Of a stretch of 24,569 bases of DNA, positions 14,406-24,293 are shown one piece after another. Source of the stretch: JAEUIZ01 sp046155605 (GTDB taxonomy: Bacteria; Planctomycetota; Phycisphaerae; Phycisphaerales; UBA1924); the NCBI GenBank assembly GCA_046155605.1, contig JBJXFQ010000115.1:1-24569 (forward strand). The letters run 5' to 3'. Each line of letters begins with the position of its first letter. Position 1 is the first letter of the stretch. A program made the position numbers and the translations under genes. The notes beneath the pieces are model-generated. The model searched no databases, was not told the DNA's origin, and saw only the letters and a list, made by a program, of their open reading frames with translations.

Positions 14406-14639
14406 ATGACGACGGAACTTCTGATGGAAACGGGGCGGGTTGGTCGGCCGGCGTGGTGGGACTACGCCGGTCCTGTGGCCTATGACGAGGAGGAGGAGGA
14501 CGAGGGCTTCCTCGACGATGAGGAGGGCGAGGACGACGAGATGTTCGAGGACGACGACGAGGACTTCATCGAGGAAGACGATGAAGAGACGGTGGAGGAC
14601 GGGGAGGAGATAGACGATGAGGACGACGACGACCTGTAG
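14406..14639 (+). CDS. Highly acidic small protein, unknown
   Basis: A 77-residue protein. The first 25 residues are ordinary (TELLMETGRVGRPAWWDYAG). The remaining 52 contain 38 Asp/Glu, interrupted at intervals by single or paired hydrophobics (GFL, MF, FI, TV, I). It should be disordered and strongly negative; similar tails mimic nucleic acid or bind basic proteins or metal, but nothing here decides that. Start: ATG at 14406 with GGAGG upstream; a GTG at 14373 is also in frame. A 47-bp gap separates it from the next gene on the same strand. Confidence 0.7.
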   Translation: MTTELLMETGRVGRPAWWDYAGPVAYDEEEEDEGFLDDEEGEDDEMFEDDDEDFIEEDDEETVEDGEEIDDEDDDDL

Positions 14640-14686
14640 GAAGGGCGCGTCGAGGCCTCGGGCTTCGCGTCGCCGCGGAGCCAAGC

Positions 14687-15046
14687 ATGGAAGCCGACCA
14701 CCCTCGCGGACCTGACCGTCGCCACGATAACATGGGGAGCCCCACGGGCCTGGAGCGACGGCGTGGCCCGGGCCGGCGACTCTCGGATTTTACCAAGGCC
14801 GCGGAAGAGGGAGAACTGACGCAGGAGCAGTTCCTGTTCCTGATGGCCATCGAGGGCTTCAAGAAGGCCAACGCGAAGGTCTACCCGAGTTGGACCGACG
14901 TGCTCGAGGTCGTGCGGCTTCTGGGCTATCGCAAGACGCTGGCGAGCGAGATTCGGGTAATGGCGGCGGAAGACTGGCGCGAGGCGCCCGACACGCCGGC
15001 GAACGTACGCCCGCAGCGGCCGGGGGAAGCGCGCGAGGCGGCGTAG
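14687..15046 (+). CDS. Small conserved-looking protein, unknown
   Basis: A 119-residue soluble protein. It has a basic N-terminal tail (LERRRGPGRRLSDF), a compact helical core (ELTQEQFLFLMAIEGFKKANAKVYPSWTDVLEVVRLLGYRKT) and a disordered Pro/Ala tail. The helix-plus-SWTDVLEVVRLLGY pattern resembles a DNA-binding or transcription-factor-like helical bundle, but I cannot assign a family. Start: ATG at 14687 with GGAG seven bases upstream; an in-frame ATG at 14732 is possible. It probably shares a transcript with the acidic protein gene just upstream. Confidence 0.7.
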   Translation: MEADHPRGPDRRHDNMGSPTGLERRRGPGRRLSDFTKAAEEGELTQEQFLFLMAIEGFKKANAKVYPSWTDVLEVVRLLGYRKTLASEIRVMAAEDWREAPDTPANVRPQRPGEAREAA

Positions 15047-15076
15047 GGGGGTCGATCGGGCGTAGCGAGAGGCGGC

Positions 15077-15490
15077 TCAGACGAGCAGCGTCTCGAAACC
15101 GGCCTGCCGGAAGTGGTGGTCGTGCGTGAAGACTTGGCGGATGCCACGGTCCTGACAGATCAGGATCGAGGAGCAGTCCACGAGGGACCATTCCTTGTCG
15201 GTACGGCGGCGGTAGAGGTCGAGGGCGGCGGCGAATGCCCGCGGACCGGATGACACGATCTCTGCCACGTTTGAGCTTCGAAGCTGATCGACTACGTCGA
15301 TGGCAACAGCTCTCATCGGGCGGCGTGCCGCACCCGCAAGAAACTCGCACAGCACCCACTCGCTCGTGATCAGATGCACGCCTTCATCGGCGAATGACTC
15401 AAGGACCCGGCGTGCTTTGCGATGCAGGCTGTCGTTCCGCCGGATCGCCGCGATCAACCCGCTGCTATCAAGGAAAACGGGGTTTGGCAC
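15077..15490 (-). CDS. VapC-type PIN-domain toxin
   Basis: A 137-residue PIN-domain ribonuclease, probably the toxin of a type II toxin-antitoxin pair. The acidic residues for the metal site are present: Asp8 in VFLDSSGLIA, Glu49 in SEWVLCEFL, Asp98 and Asp105 in TDKEWSLVDCSS, and Asp124 in FTHDHHF. Typical length. The start is a GTG at 15490 with CGGAG six bases upstream. The antitoxin ends 12 bases before it, so the two are co-expressed with the antitoxin first, as expected. Confidence 0.88.
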   Translation of the reverse strand: MPNPVFLDSSGLIAAIRRNDSLHRKARRVLESFADEGVHLITSEWVLCEFLAGAARRPMRAVAIDVVDQLRSSNVAEIVSSGPRAFAAALDLYRRRTDKEWSLVDCSSILICQDRGIRQVFTHDHHFRQAGFETLLV

Positions 15491-15502
15491 GGCATCTCCG
15501 AG

Positions 15503-15778
15503 TTAAGCACGGCGGGGCTTGGCGGCGCGGCGGCGCGGTGTGCCGTAGAGGTGGTGATCGAGGTTGCGTGCCAGGTCGCGCGGGCCGTCGTCGTTCACGG
15601 CGAGGTCGGCGATCCGATAAATGGGATCGACGGGCTTAGGTGCCTTGGACTTTCGGGCCTTGCCATTCGACTTCGGGGGTTGACGCAGCCGAATGTCAAC
15701 TTCGGTGCCGTTGGGCAGCTTCTCTCCGCCTTCGAGGACAAGCTTGCCGTTCTCAATGATGCCGCGATAAGCCGTCAT
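15503..15778 (-). CDS. Antitoxin partner of the VapC-type toxin
   Basis: A 91-residue protein. The first 32 residues (TAYRGIIENGKLVLEGGEK, LPNGTEVDIRL) match the short beta-rich swapped-hairpin or DUF104-like antitoxin pattern, which dimerises and binds operator DNA. A basic linker and a C-terminal segment (DLARNLDHHLYGTPRRR) follow, probably the toxin-binding helix. It lies directly upstream of the PIN toxin. The ATG at 15778 is preceded by TATACT at five bases, so the pair has its own, likely autoregulated, promoter. Family assignment is tentative; the role follows from context. Confidence 0.82.
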   Translation of the reverse strand: MTAYRGIIENGKLVLEGGEKLPNGTEVDIRLRQPPKSNGKARKSKAPKPVDPIYRIADLAVNDDGPRDLARNLDHHLYGTPRRRAAKPRRA

Positions 15779-15783
15779 GCGGG

Positions 15784-15789
15784 AGTATA
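15784..15789 (-). promoter_or_regulatory. -10 element TATACT of the toxin-antitoxin pair
   Basis: One mismatch from consensus, five bases (CCCGC) before the antitoxin ATG at 15778, with no Shine-Dalgarno. It suggests a leaderless antitoxin mRNA. Confidence 0.55.
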
Positions 15790-15833
15790 GAGGCGAGAGG
15801 GGGGCGGCACGAAGGCCGACGGCTATGCCGCTC

Positions 15834-16004
15834 TCATGCCGATCGCTTCTGGTCCTCGAGCGCCCGACGCCGACGCTCTTCCAGCTCGCGGGTGCGATCG
15901 GCCCAGAAACGGAGCAACTGGGCGCGGTCCATGCCCTGAGTCAGCCGACGGACGTGCTCGGCACCCTGCCGCTTCAGTTCGACGCAATCAAGTGTCTTGT
16001 CCAT
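15834..16004 (-). CDS. 56-residue ORF upstream of the toxin-antitoxin pair
   Basis: A short frame from the ATG at 16004 to the TGA at 15834. The product starts MDKTLDCVELKRQGAEHVRR, continues LTQGMDRAQLLRFWADRTRE and ends in an Arg/Glu-rich helix. It looks like a well-formed small helical protein. It resembles, from memory only, short KTFDCVEMKRRGAE-type proteins found beside toxin genes in other bacteria. GAGG lies about nine bases upstream. It ends 55 bp before the antitoxin on the same strand, so it may be a third member of the cassette or a separate partner protein. Confidence 0.6.
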   Translation of the reverse strand: MDKTLDCVELKRQGAEHVRRLTQGMDRAQLLRFWADRTRELEERRRRALEDQKRSA

Positions 16005-16103
16005 ACGCGACAACCTCGGAAGGGGCGTGGATATCTACCGCGGGCAAGCCCCGAAGCACGTTGACGGCATAGTAGCGTAGGTGCGATATTCAGAAAGCCT
16101 CGG

Positions 16104-17096
16104 CTACGCGGTACGAGAACGAGTAAGCTCTCGCAACTGGTCGATCGACACCGGAAAGCCGTTGGGTCCCTTGTGTCGAATACAGATGGAAGCGCACGCG
16201 TTGCCTAGCGCGAGGCAAGTGACGGGATCTTGCTTGTTAAGCAATCCGTGAATGAAACCGGCACACCACGCATCGCCACAGCCAGTGCGGTCCTTGATTT
16301 CGTTCACCCAAAACGGATCAATGATTTTTGAATTGCCCGCAACCGTATCAATGGCGCGATCAAAGGATGCATACACTCCCTGATCAGCCAGTTTGATACA
16401 TACATTCCTTACCCTGTATCGCTTGTGCAGTACGGCTGCCGCTTCCTCGTAATCATCCAACTCCATACCGGTCAGCATCGCAGCCTCAACATTGCTAGGA
16501 AGAAAGTAATCAAGCGTCGACAAGAATGGGATTAATGACTTCTGAACGCGCTCGTCCTTAATGCGATCGAGCGCAGCAATGTCGGCGGTAATCACCAAGT
16601 CCTTGTTTTTGGATTTGAGATCGCGCAGGAACCCAACGACCTCCGCTTCTTCAACAGCCGGAATATTGCCGACATCTCCGAAGTGAATTAGCTTTGCAGT
16701 CTCAAGAATCGAACGCTTGGTGCGAAGGTCAGACAGCCGAAGCAGGGAGCTGTGATGCTGCACCACAATGAACCGCCGTTCGCGAGACGAATCGCGTGAC
16801 ACCAACGTCACAATCCGGGGTGTCTCAACGTCATGAGAACGCATAAAGCAAGAGTGATCAACACCTTTCAGCAACCCAATTATTCCTTCGCTGGTCTTGC
16901 CTGTACCAAGCTTGGAGATTACTGCGGACCTTGTGCCGAGCTTACCTAGTGAGTAAGCGGTATTGACTGCCATTCCTCCGGCAAACATCAGCAACTGTTC
17001 TGCGGAAGTAGCTTGCGCAGTCGGAGGCATGTCAGCAAAGCCGTATACAAGAAACTCTGCAAAAGTATTTCCAATACAAACAACTTCATGTGACAT
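16104..17096 (-). CDS. PfkB-family sugar kinase, lower GC than neighbours
   Basis: A 330-residue ribokinase/PfkB-family kinase that would transfer phosphate from ATP to a sugar or nucleoside. It has the N-terminal substrate-side motif FAGGMAVNTAYSLGKLG (about residues 38-54). The C-terminal ATP/anion-hole motif is DRTGCGDAWCAGF (269-281), with Asp275 as catalytic base; Cys replaces the usual Ala. The substrate cannot be assigned. GGAGG precedes the ATG at 17096, and the gene begins 12 bases after the lepA stop, so they are probably co-transcribed. A sampled 60-base stretch is about 48% GC against about 63% in lepA, with frequent A/T-ending codons, which suggests recent acquisition. Confidence 0.9.
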   Translation of the reverse strand: MSHEVVCIGNTFAEFLVYGFADMPPTAQATSAEQLLMFAGGMAVNTAYSLGKLGTRSAVISKLGTGKTSEGIIGLLKGVDHSCFMRSHDVETPRIVTLVSRDSSRERRFIVVQHHSSLLRLSDLRTKRSILETAKLIHFGDVGNIPAVEEAEVVGFLRDLKSKNKDLVITADIAALDRIKDERVQKSLIPFLSTLDYFLPSNVEAAMLTGMELDDYEEAAAVLHKRYRVRNVCIKLADQGVYASFDRAIDTVAGNSKIIDPFWVNEIKDRTGCGDAWCAGFIHGLLNKQDPVTCLALGNACASICIRHKGPNGFPVSIDQLRELTRSRTA

Positions 17097-17108
17097 GATG
17101 CCGCCTCC

Positions 17109-19115
<2,007 letters not shown>

Positions 19116-19123
19116 GAGGGGTG

Positions 19124-19129
19124 ATGGTA
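19124..19129 (-). promoter_or_regulatory. -10-like TACCAT eight bases before lepA
   Basis: TACCAT, then CACCCCTC, then the ATG at 19115; no Shine-Dalgarno and no good -35. The same hexamer precedes the flavoprotein and the Cys/Met-metabolism enzyme. Confidence 0.45.
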
Positions 19130-19215
19130 GGGGTGGCCCGGCTGCCGACAGGCCCGCACCGGTGCATTCCGTCGCATTGACCGTGCAATGATGTGCAGGC
19201 CCAGCGGAGCGAACC

Positions 19216-20082
19216 ATGCGAACCCAGTCCGCGAATCTGGCCGTCAGTCTTGCCGCCCCGGTTGCCGCCGCCATCACGAGTTCCGCCACGGCACAAGTCA
19301 CTTCCGTCGATCTCGGCCGCTACCACCTCGCCGGCACGTTCAATCTGCCCCCCGCGGCGGCCGAGGCCTCGGCCATCACATACAACTGGGACCGCCAGTC
19401 CCTCTTCGTGCTCGGCGACGAGGGCGTATCGCTCGTCGAGGTCTCCAAGACCGGCACGCTGATCGGCATGATGACCCTCACCGGCTTCGCCGACACCGAA
19501 GGCCTCGCATACCTCGGCAACGGGCAGTTCGCCATCGTCGAGGAACGCCTCCAGACCGTCTATCGGCTCACGTTCACGCCAGGCGGAACCGTCGCGCGGT
19601 CCTCGCTTCCGGCCGTCAACCTCGGCCCCACCATCGGCAACGACGGGATGGAGGGGCTCGCGTTCGATCCGCCCACGGGCAAGTTCGTGCTCGCGAAGGA
19701 GAAGACGCCGATGGCCGTCTCTCTGGCGACCGTTGATTTCGCGACCGGAGCGGGCTCGCTGGCGTCGCTTTTCAACCCCGGCTCTCTGGGCGTGACCGAT
19801 CTCGCGGAAGTGCTGGCGCTCTCGATCGTGCCGACGCTCCAGACAACGCCCGACAGGGACAATCTGCTTATCCTCAGCCAGGAGTCGAAGAAACTGCTCG
19901 AGGTGTCGCGGGCCGGGACGGTCTTGAGCCAGTTTGCGCTGCCCGCGAGCGCGGCGCACGCCGAGGGCGTGGCGATCGATCCCGACCGCGTGATCTACGT
20001 CTGCGACGAAGCACCGACACTGCTCGTGCTCACGCCGAAGCCTGATCCGGGCGATCCAAAGGCGCGGCGACCGCGCCCGTGA
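19216..20082 (+). CDS. Secreted SdiA-regulated/YjiK-type beta-propeller protein
   Basis: A 288-residue exported protein (N-terminal hydrophobic stretch AVSLAAPVAAAITSSATAQ). Repeated propeller-blade signatures identify the SdiA-regulated (YjiK) family: DTEGLAYLGNGQFAIVEER, GMEGLAFDPPTGKFVLAKEK, and HAEGVAIDPDRVIYVCDEA. The EGLA/EGVA plus E-R/E-K/E-A edge is the repeat unit. The biochemical role of the family is not established. The start is the ATG at 19216, with GGAG seven bases upstream. It is divergent from lepA, and its stop lies 21 bp from the stop of the convergent FkbM-type gene. Confidence 0.88.
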   Translation: MRTQSANLAVSLAAPVAAAITSSATAQVTSVDLGRYHLAGTFNLPPAAAEASAITYNWDRQSLFVLGDEGVSLVEVSKTGTLIGMMTLTGFADTEGLAYLGNGQFAIVEERLQTVYRLTFTPGGTVARSSLPAVNLGPTIGNDGMEGLAFDPPTGKFVLAKEKTPMAVSLATVDFATGAGSLASLFNPGSLGVTDLAEVLALSIVPTLQTTPDRDNLLILSQESKKLLEVSRAGTVLSQFALPASAAHAEGVAIDPDRVIYVCDEAPTLLVLTPKPDPGDPKARRPRP

Positions 20083-20103
20083 GGCGAAGTCGGCCACGCG
20101 CGA

Positions 20104-20913
20104 TCAGAACAGGTACGTCCGCTTCGCGCGCTCCATCATCTCGGCGTCGTCGCGGCGGACGAAGAAGTGGTTGACCCAGAGGTATCCGATGTGGTGGTAT
20201 CCGCGAGCCTGGAGCGACGCCACCAGCGGGGAAGAGGGCGTCGGGTTGTTTTCCTCGGTGATGAGCACCCGCGGGCGGAAGCGATCGAGGTCGAAGCCGT
20301 CGAGCACGTCGAGTTCGTTGCCTTCCACATCAATCATCGCGAAGTCCACCGTCCCGCGATGGTCCGCCAGCAACGCGTCCAGCGTCGTCAGCGGCACGGT
20401 GACGGGCTGGGCCGTGCGACCGGCCTGCTGGATCATCCGTAACTGCTCGGGCGTGGGGTTGAGAAAGGACCACGTTGACTCCTCGCGGACGACGTTGAAC
20501 GTCGCCGTGCCGGTGCTGCCCTTGCGTGAGACGGCGGCGTGGACGGTCTTGCTATGGGGCCGGCGCTGGGCGCAGAGCGCCGCGGGCTCGGGGGCGGCCT
20601 CGACGAGCAGCCCCGTCCAGCCCATGGCCTCGAAGGCGTAACTGACGCTGCAGTTGATGCCATCGACCGCGCCGCACTCGACGTAGAACCCATCGAGTTT
20701 CCCCTCGAACAGGTCGCAGAGCACCATGTCCTCCCCGAACTGCGACTGGAAGGCCATCGGCAGCCGCGGCGTCCGCCCCGCCGCCGCCATCCGCTCGAGG
20801 GCCTCGAGGCGGTAGACCTTGCGACGGACAGAGGTGAGCCCCAGCAGGGCGCGGTTGGTGTGCGATCGCATCGCGTCGATTGCACGGGCGAGTTGGTCCA
20901 GGTTGGGGCCCAT
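20104..20913 (-). CDS. FkbM-family SAM-dependent methyltransferase
   Basis: A 269-residue methyltransferase of the FkbM family, which usually O-methylates sugars or other surface or secondary metabolites. SAM-binding motif I is VECGAVDGINCSVSYAFEAMG, with the acidic strand end LLVEAAPE. The later IDVEGNELDVLDGF motif is the family hallmark. The N-terminal 50 residues form a basic helix. The start is the ATG at 20913 with CGGAG upstream; the longer frame to 21075 is low-complexity and overlaps the region upstream of lysA. The acceptor is unknown, and no glycosyltransferase cluster is nearby. Confidence 0.9.
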   Translation of the reverse strand: MGPNLDQLARAIDAMRSHTNRALLGLTSVRRKVYRLEALERMAAAGRTPRLPMAFQSQFGEDMVLCDLFEGKLDGFYVECGAVDGINCSVSYAFEAMGWTGLLVEAAPEPAALCAQRRPHSKTVHAAVSRKGSTGTATFNVVREESTWSFLNPTPEQLRMIQQAGRTAQPVTVPLTTLDALLADHRGTVDFAMIDVEGNELDVLDGFDLDRFRPRVLITEENNPTPSSPLVASLQARGYHHIGYLWVNHFFVRRDDAEMMERAKRTYLF

Positions 20914-21076
20914 CGGTGACTCCGTTGCGGGTGCGACGACGCTCGCTGCGGCGCGATCGCCCTTCGCCTGCCGTCCGTCGGAGCATACGCGCAGACCACC
21001 GGGCGGAGGCCGGGGGCACCGCGTCGTTGTCGAACGGCGGCGAGGTAGCCCGGCCCCGGCAAAGCCGATTCCCATG

Positions 21077-21082
21077 TAGCAT
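21077..21082 (+). promoter_or_regulatory. -10-like TAGCAT seven bases before lysA
   Basis: TAGCAT, then CCTCACC, then the ATG at 21090. No Shine-Dalgarno and no evident -35. Confidence 0.45.
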
Positions 21083-21089
21083 CCTCACC

Positions 21090-22436
21090 ATGGACGCCTT
21101 TACCTACACCGACGGCCAACTGATGTGCGAGGGCGCGCACGCGGCGGCGCTGGCCGAGCGGTTCGGCACCCCGCTCTATGTCTACTCGCGCGCGACGCTC
21201 GAGGGGCACTTCGATCGGCTTGCGGCCGCGTTCGCGCCCCTGTCGCCGCTGGTGTGCTTCTCGGTGAAAAGTTGCTCAAACCTGCACATTCTGCGATCGC
21301 TCGTCGCTCGCGGCGCGGGGCTCGATGTCGTCTCAGGCGGCGAACTGGCGCGGGCCCGCCGGGCCGAGTGCCCGGATGAGCGGATCGTCTTCGCGGGCGT
21401 TGGCAAGAGCCGCGAGGAGATCGCAGCCGCGATGGACCCGCCCATCGGGTGGTTCAACGCCGAGTCCGAGCAGGAGTTGGAGGCCATCGCCGAGGTCGCG
21501 GCCGCGCGAGTGTCCAGCGCGTCCGCCCGGGTGCCGCGCCGAACGCCCCGCGTCGCCCTCCGCGTCAATCCGCAGGTTGCGCCCGACGTCCACGCATACA
21601 CCGCCACCGGCGTCAAGGGTGCCAAGTTCGGCGTTGACTTCGACGAGGCCCGGCGGCTCTTTGATCGCTTCGGCGAGGGGGCTGCCGCGAGGCCGGCGAT
21701 CACGCTCGACGGCCTGCACCTCCATATCGGATCGCCGATCTATGAAACCGGCCCGTACGTCGAGGCCATCCGCGGGACGCTTGCGCTCATCGACGATCTC
21801 GCGGCCCGCGGGCACCTCGTGCGCTCCCTGAACATCGGCGGTGGGTTCGGCGCGGATTATCAATCCGCGCGATCGCCTTCGGCCCGCGACTACGCCGAGG
21901 CGATCGTGCCGCTGCTGCGCGAGCGCGTGGCGAGCGGGCTGCGGGTGCTGCTCGAGCCCGGGCGCACGATCGCGGCCAACGCGGGGATTCTGCTCACGCG
22001 CGTGCGGTACACCAAGACCGTCCCCGGGCCAACCGGCCCAAAGCGGATCGTGATCGCGGACGCGGGGATGCAGACGCTGATTCGGCCGTCGCTGTACGGC
22101 GCGTTCCATTTCGCGTGGCCGACGAATCCGGGAGCGGGGCTCGTGCCGGCGCGAAGGGCCGAGGATCCGGGCCTGCCGGGGCTGACGCGTGCGGACCTCG
22201 TGGGCCCGATCTGCGAATCGGGGGACTTCCTCGCGAAGGACCGTCTGCTGCCCCCGCTCGCGCCGGGCGATCTGGTCGCGGTCTTCACGGCGGGCGCGTA
22301 CGGCATGACGATGGCATCAAACTACAACAGCCACCCGCTGCCGGCCGAGGTGCTGGTCGAGGGATCGACGGCGCGGCTCATTCGCCGGCGACAGACGATT
22401 GAGGAGATGCTTGCGGCGGAAGCGGAGAGCCTCTAA
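21090..22436 (+). CDS. lysA: Diaminopimelate decarboxylase
   Basis: A 448-residue PLP enzyme making L-lysine from meso-diaminopimelate, the last step of the DAP pathway. The PLP lysine is Lys60 in CFSVKSCSN, a variant of the usual AVKAN. HIGSPI in the barrel, the phosphate-binding GGGFG, LEPGRTIAANAG, and the dimer-interface CESGDFLAKDR near the C-terminus are all present. Length is normal for the family. A fold type III relative such as an ornithine or carboxynorspermidine decarboxylase is less likely given CESGD with EPGR. The start is the ATG at 21090, since the frame upstream is low-complexity and overlaps the divergent gene's 5' region. Its stop overlaps the stop of the convergent gene. 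Confidence 0.94.
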   Translation: MDAFTYTDGQLMCEGAHAAALAERFGTPLYVYSRATLEGHFDRLAAAFAPLSPLVCFSVKSCSNLHILRSLVARGAGLDVVSGGELARARRAECPDERIVFAGVGKSREEIAAAMDPPIGWFNAESEQELEAIAEVAAARVSSASARVPRRTPRVALRVNPQVAPDVHAYTATGVKGAKFGVDFDEARRLFDRFGEGAAARPAITLDGLHLHIGSPIYETGPYVEAIRGTLALIDDLAARGHLVRSLNIGGGFGADYQSARSPSARDYAEAIVPLLRERVASGLRVLLEPGRTIAANAGILLTRVRYTKTVPGPTGPKRIVIADAGMQTLIRPSLYGAFHFAWPTNPGAGLVPARRAEDPGLPGLTRADLVGPICESGDFLAKDRLLPPLAPGDLVAVFTAGAYGMTMASNYNSHPLPAEVLVEGSTARLIRRRQTIEEMLAAEAESL

Positions 22437-23050
22437 AGCCGCGCAGTTTCGACAAAGTCTTCCGCAATGACGAGCGAGTCACCAAGAAAGAGAGCGTGAA
22501 GCGGCATGGCGTTCTCGACCCAGTCTCTACCGTTCCAATGCTTCGCGGGTCCGAGTTCGAGTACGGAGTGTCGCATGCCGACGGATTCGAGCGCGCGGGC
22601 GTAGGCGCGTATCAAGGGTGCCGGCCCCGTCGCCAACACGCCGGACGGTGCGGACAGAATGTCGAAGTAATCCGAAACCAGCGAGTCGTTGAAACAGGCC
22701 CAAAAGTCGAGGTATTCGCCCGCCGCGCGCTTGTGTTCACGCATCAATGCACCGAGCACGGTGTCGGCGTTCTCGCGCGGCCCGTAGAAATAGAGCTGCT
22801 CGCGCGGTTCGGTGAATGGCCACAGAACCACATGATCAGCCACGAGTTCTAGCCTGTCGGCATAGCCCAGTGACAGGTTGTGATGCGGGACGCCGCGACA
22901 CTGAATACAAGCCTGTTGTCGAGCCTCGCCAGATTCATCCCACGCGATCTGGAGAATCATGTCGTCGCCATTCTTCTCGGCGCGTTCGACAACGATACGG
23001 ATGTCATCCGGATCGTCGCGTTCGATCGCAGCCATGATCCGCGAGAGCAT
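22433..23050 (-). CDS. Unknown 205-residue protein
   Basis: I do not recognise a family. It is a soluble, mixed alpha/beta-looking protein with patches that look conserved: ILQIAWDESGE, ADHVVLWPFTEPREQLYFYG, and an RAYARALESVGM helix. The C-terminus (MPLHALFLGDSLVIAEDF) reads like a compact domain edge. The aromatic and acidic surface pattern is similar to contact-dependent or immunity-type proteins, but that is only an impression. It starts five bases after the Cys/Met-metabolism enzyme's stop, so the two are almost certainly co-transcribed. Its stop shares bases with the convergent lysA stop (4-bp overlap). Confidence 0.75.
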   Translation of the reverse strand: MLSRIMAAIERDDPDDIRIVVERAEKNGDDMILQIAWDESGEARQQACIQCRGVPHHNLSLGYADRLELVADHVVLWPFTEPREQLYFYGPRENADTVLGALMREHKRAAGEYLDFWACFNDSLVSDYFDILSAPSGVLATGPAPLIRAYARALESVGMRHSVLELGPAKHWNGRDWVENAMPLHALFLGDSLVIAEDFVETARL

Positions 23051-23055
23051 CGCCC

Positions 23056-24288
23056 CTACCCCAGCGCCCGCTCGATGTCCGCAATAAGGTCAGCCGCGTC
23101 TTCGATGCCCACGCTCAGCCGCACGAGCCCGTCGGAGATTCCCAGGGCCGCGCGGTTCTCGGGCGGCACCGACGCGTGCGTCATGATTGCCGGGTGCTCG
23201 ATGAGGCTCTCGACGCCGCCGAGCGATTCGGCGAGCGAGAAGATGCGGACGCGTTCGAGGAATCGGCGGGCCTTATCGAGCCCGCCCTTGAGCGTGCAGG
23301 TGATCATGCCGCCCGCGCCGCGCATCTGTCGCTTGGCGACTGCGTGCTGCGGGTGCGACTCGAGGCCGGGATAGACGACCCGCTCGACGCCCGCGTGGCC
23401 CGCGAGGAAGCGTGCGATCTTGCCGGCGTTCTCGCAGTGCCGCTCCATGCGGACGTGCAGCGTCTTGGTGCTGCGCAGGAGCAGGAAGCAATCCATCGCG
23501 CCCGGCACGGCACCAACGGCATTTTGCAGGAACCGCAGGCGATCGGCGAGCTCGTCATCACTCGCCACGAGCATGCCCGCGACGACATCGGAGTGCCCGC
23601 CGAGGTATTTCGTACACGAGTGCAGCACGATGTCGGCCCCGAGGGCGAGCGGATTCTGCAGGAACGGCGAGGCGAAGGTGTTATCGACGACGACGATCGG
23701 CGGGCGCGTTGTGCCGGGCTTGCCGGGTTCGCCCGAGCGGCCGGCTCCCTTCTCGCCCCCGCCCCACTTCCAGCCTGAAACCGGGCCGCGTTTGCGTGCG
23801 ATGGCAGCCGTCGCCGCGATGTCGATGACTTTGAGCATCGGGTTGGTTGGCGTCTCGATCCAGACGAGCCGCGTCGTAGGCCGCATCGCCCGTTCCGTCG
23901 CGCCCGGGTCCGTCATGTCCACGCGGGTCGTCTCGATGCCGAGGTGGCGGAAGACCTTGTCGAGTTGGCGGAACGAGCCGCCATAGACGTCGTCGCAGAG
24001 CACGACGTGGTCGCCCGACGCGAGCAGGTGGAGCACGCAGTCCATCGCCGCGAGGCCCGAGGAGAACGCGAACCCGTGCCGGCCACCCTCGAGCGATGCG
24101 ACGTTCATTTCCAGCGCGTGGCGCGTGGGATTCTTGGAGCGGGCATAGTCATAGCCGTCCTTGCACTCCCCGGGCGAGGCCTGCACATACGTCGAGGTCA
24201 TATAGACCGGCGTCATGATGGCGCCGGTGGTGGGGTCTGGCACTTGGCCGGCGTGGATCGCGCGTGTTCCGAAGCCTTCGGTGGTCAT
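23056..24288 (-). CDS. Cys/Met-metabolism PLP-dependent enzyme (cystathionine gamma-synthase/lyase type)
   Basis: A 410-residue PLP enzyme of the trans-sulfuration family. Visible motifs: GTRAIHAGQ at the N-terminus, YDYARSKNPTR, SSGLAAMD, WIETPTNPMLKVIDI, VVDNTFASP, PLP lysine Lys227 in SCTKYLGGHSDVV, and the C-terminal SLGGVESLIEHPA and RLSVGIED. Motifs do not separate cystathionine gamma-synthase, gamma-lyase or O-acetylhomoserine sulfhydrylase, so no symbol is given. Residues about 167-197 are a Gly/Lys/Pro-rich insertion just before VVVDNTF that most relatives lack. The start is the ATG at 24288 with TACCAT five bases upstream and no Shine-Dalgarno; the frame from 24381 is longer but adds unconserved sequence. 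It heads a two-gene unit. Confidence 0.93.
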   Translation of the reverse strand: MTTEGFGTRAIHAGQVPDPTTGAIMTPVYMTSTYVQASPGECKDGYDYARSKNPTRHALEMNVASLEGGRHGFAFSSGLAAMDCVLHLLASGDHVVLCDDVYGGSFRQLDKVFRHLGIETTRVDMTDPGATERAMRPTTRLVWIETPTNPMLKVIDIAATAAIARKRGPVSGWKWGGGEKGAGRSGEPGKPGTTRPPIVVVDNTFASPFLQNPLALGADIVLHSCTKYLGGHSDVVAGMLVASDDELADRLRFLQNAVGAVPGAMDCFLLLRSTKTLHVRMERHCENAGKIARFLAGHAGVERVVYPGLESHPQHAVAKRQMRGAGGMITCTLKGGLDKARRFLERVRIFSLAESLGGVESLIEHPAIMTHASVPPENRAALGISDGLVRLSVGIEDAADLIADIERALG

Positions 24289-24293
24289 GGGCG

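Noticed and set aside
19116..19301. Longer LepA N-terminus from 19301
   Set aside because: The extra residues are not part of the family, overlap the divergent gene's start, and LepA homology begins a few residues after the ATG at 19115.
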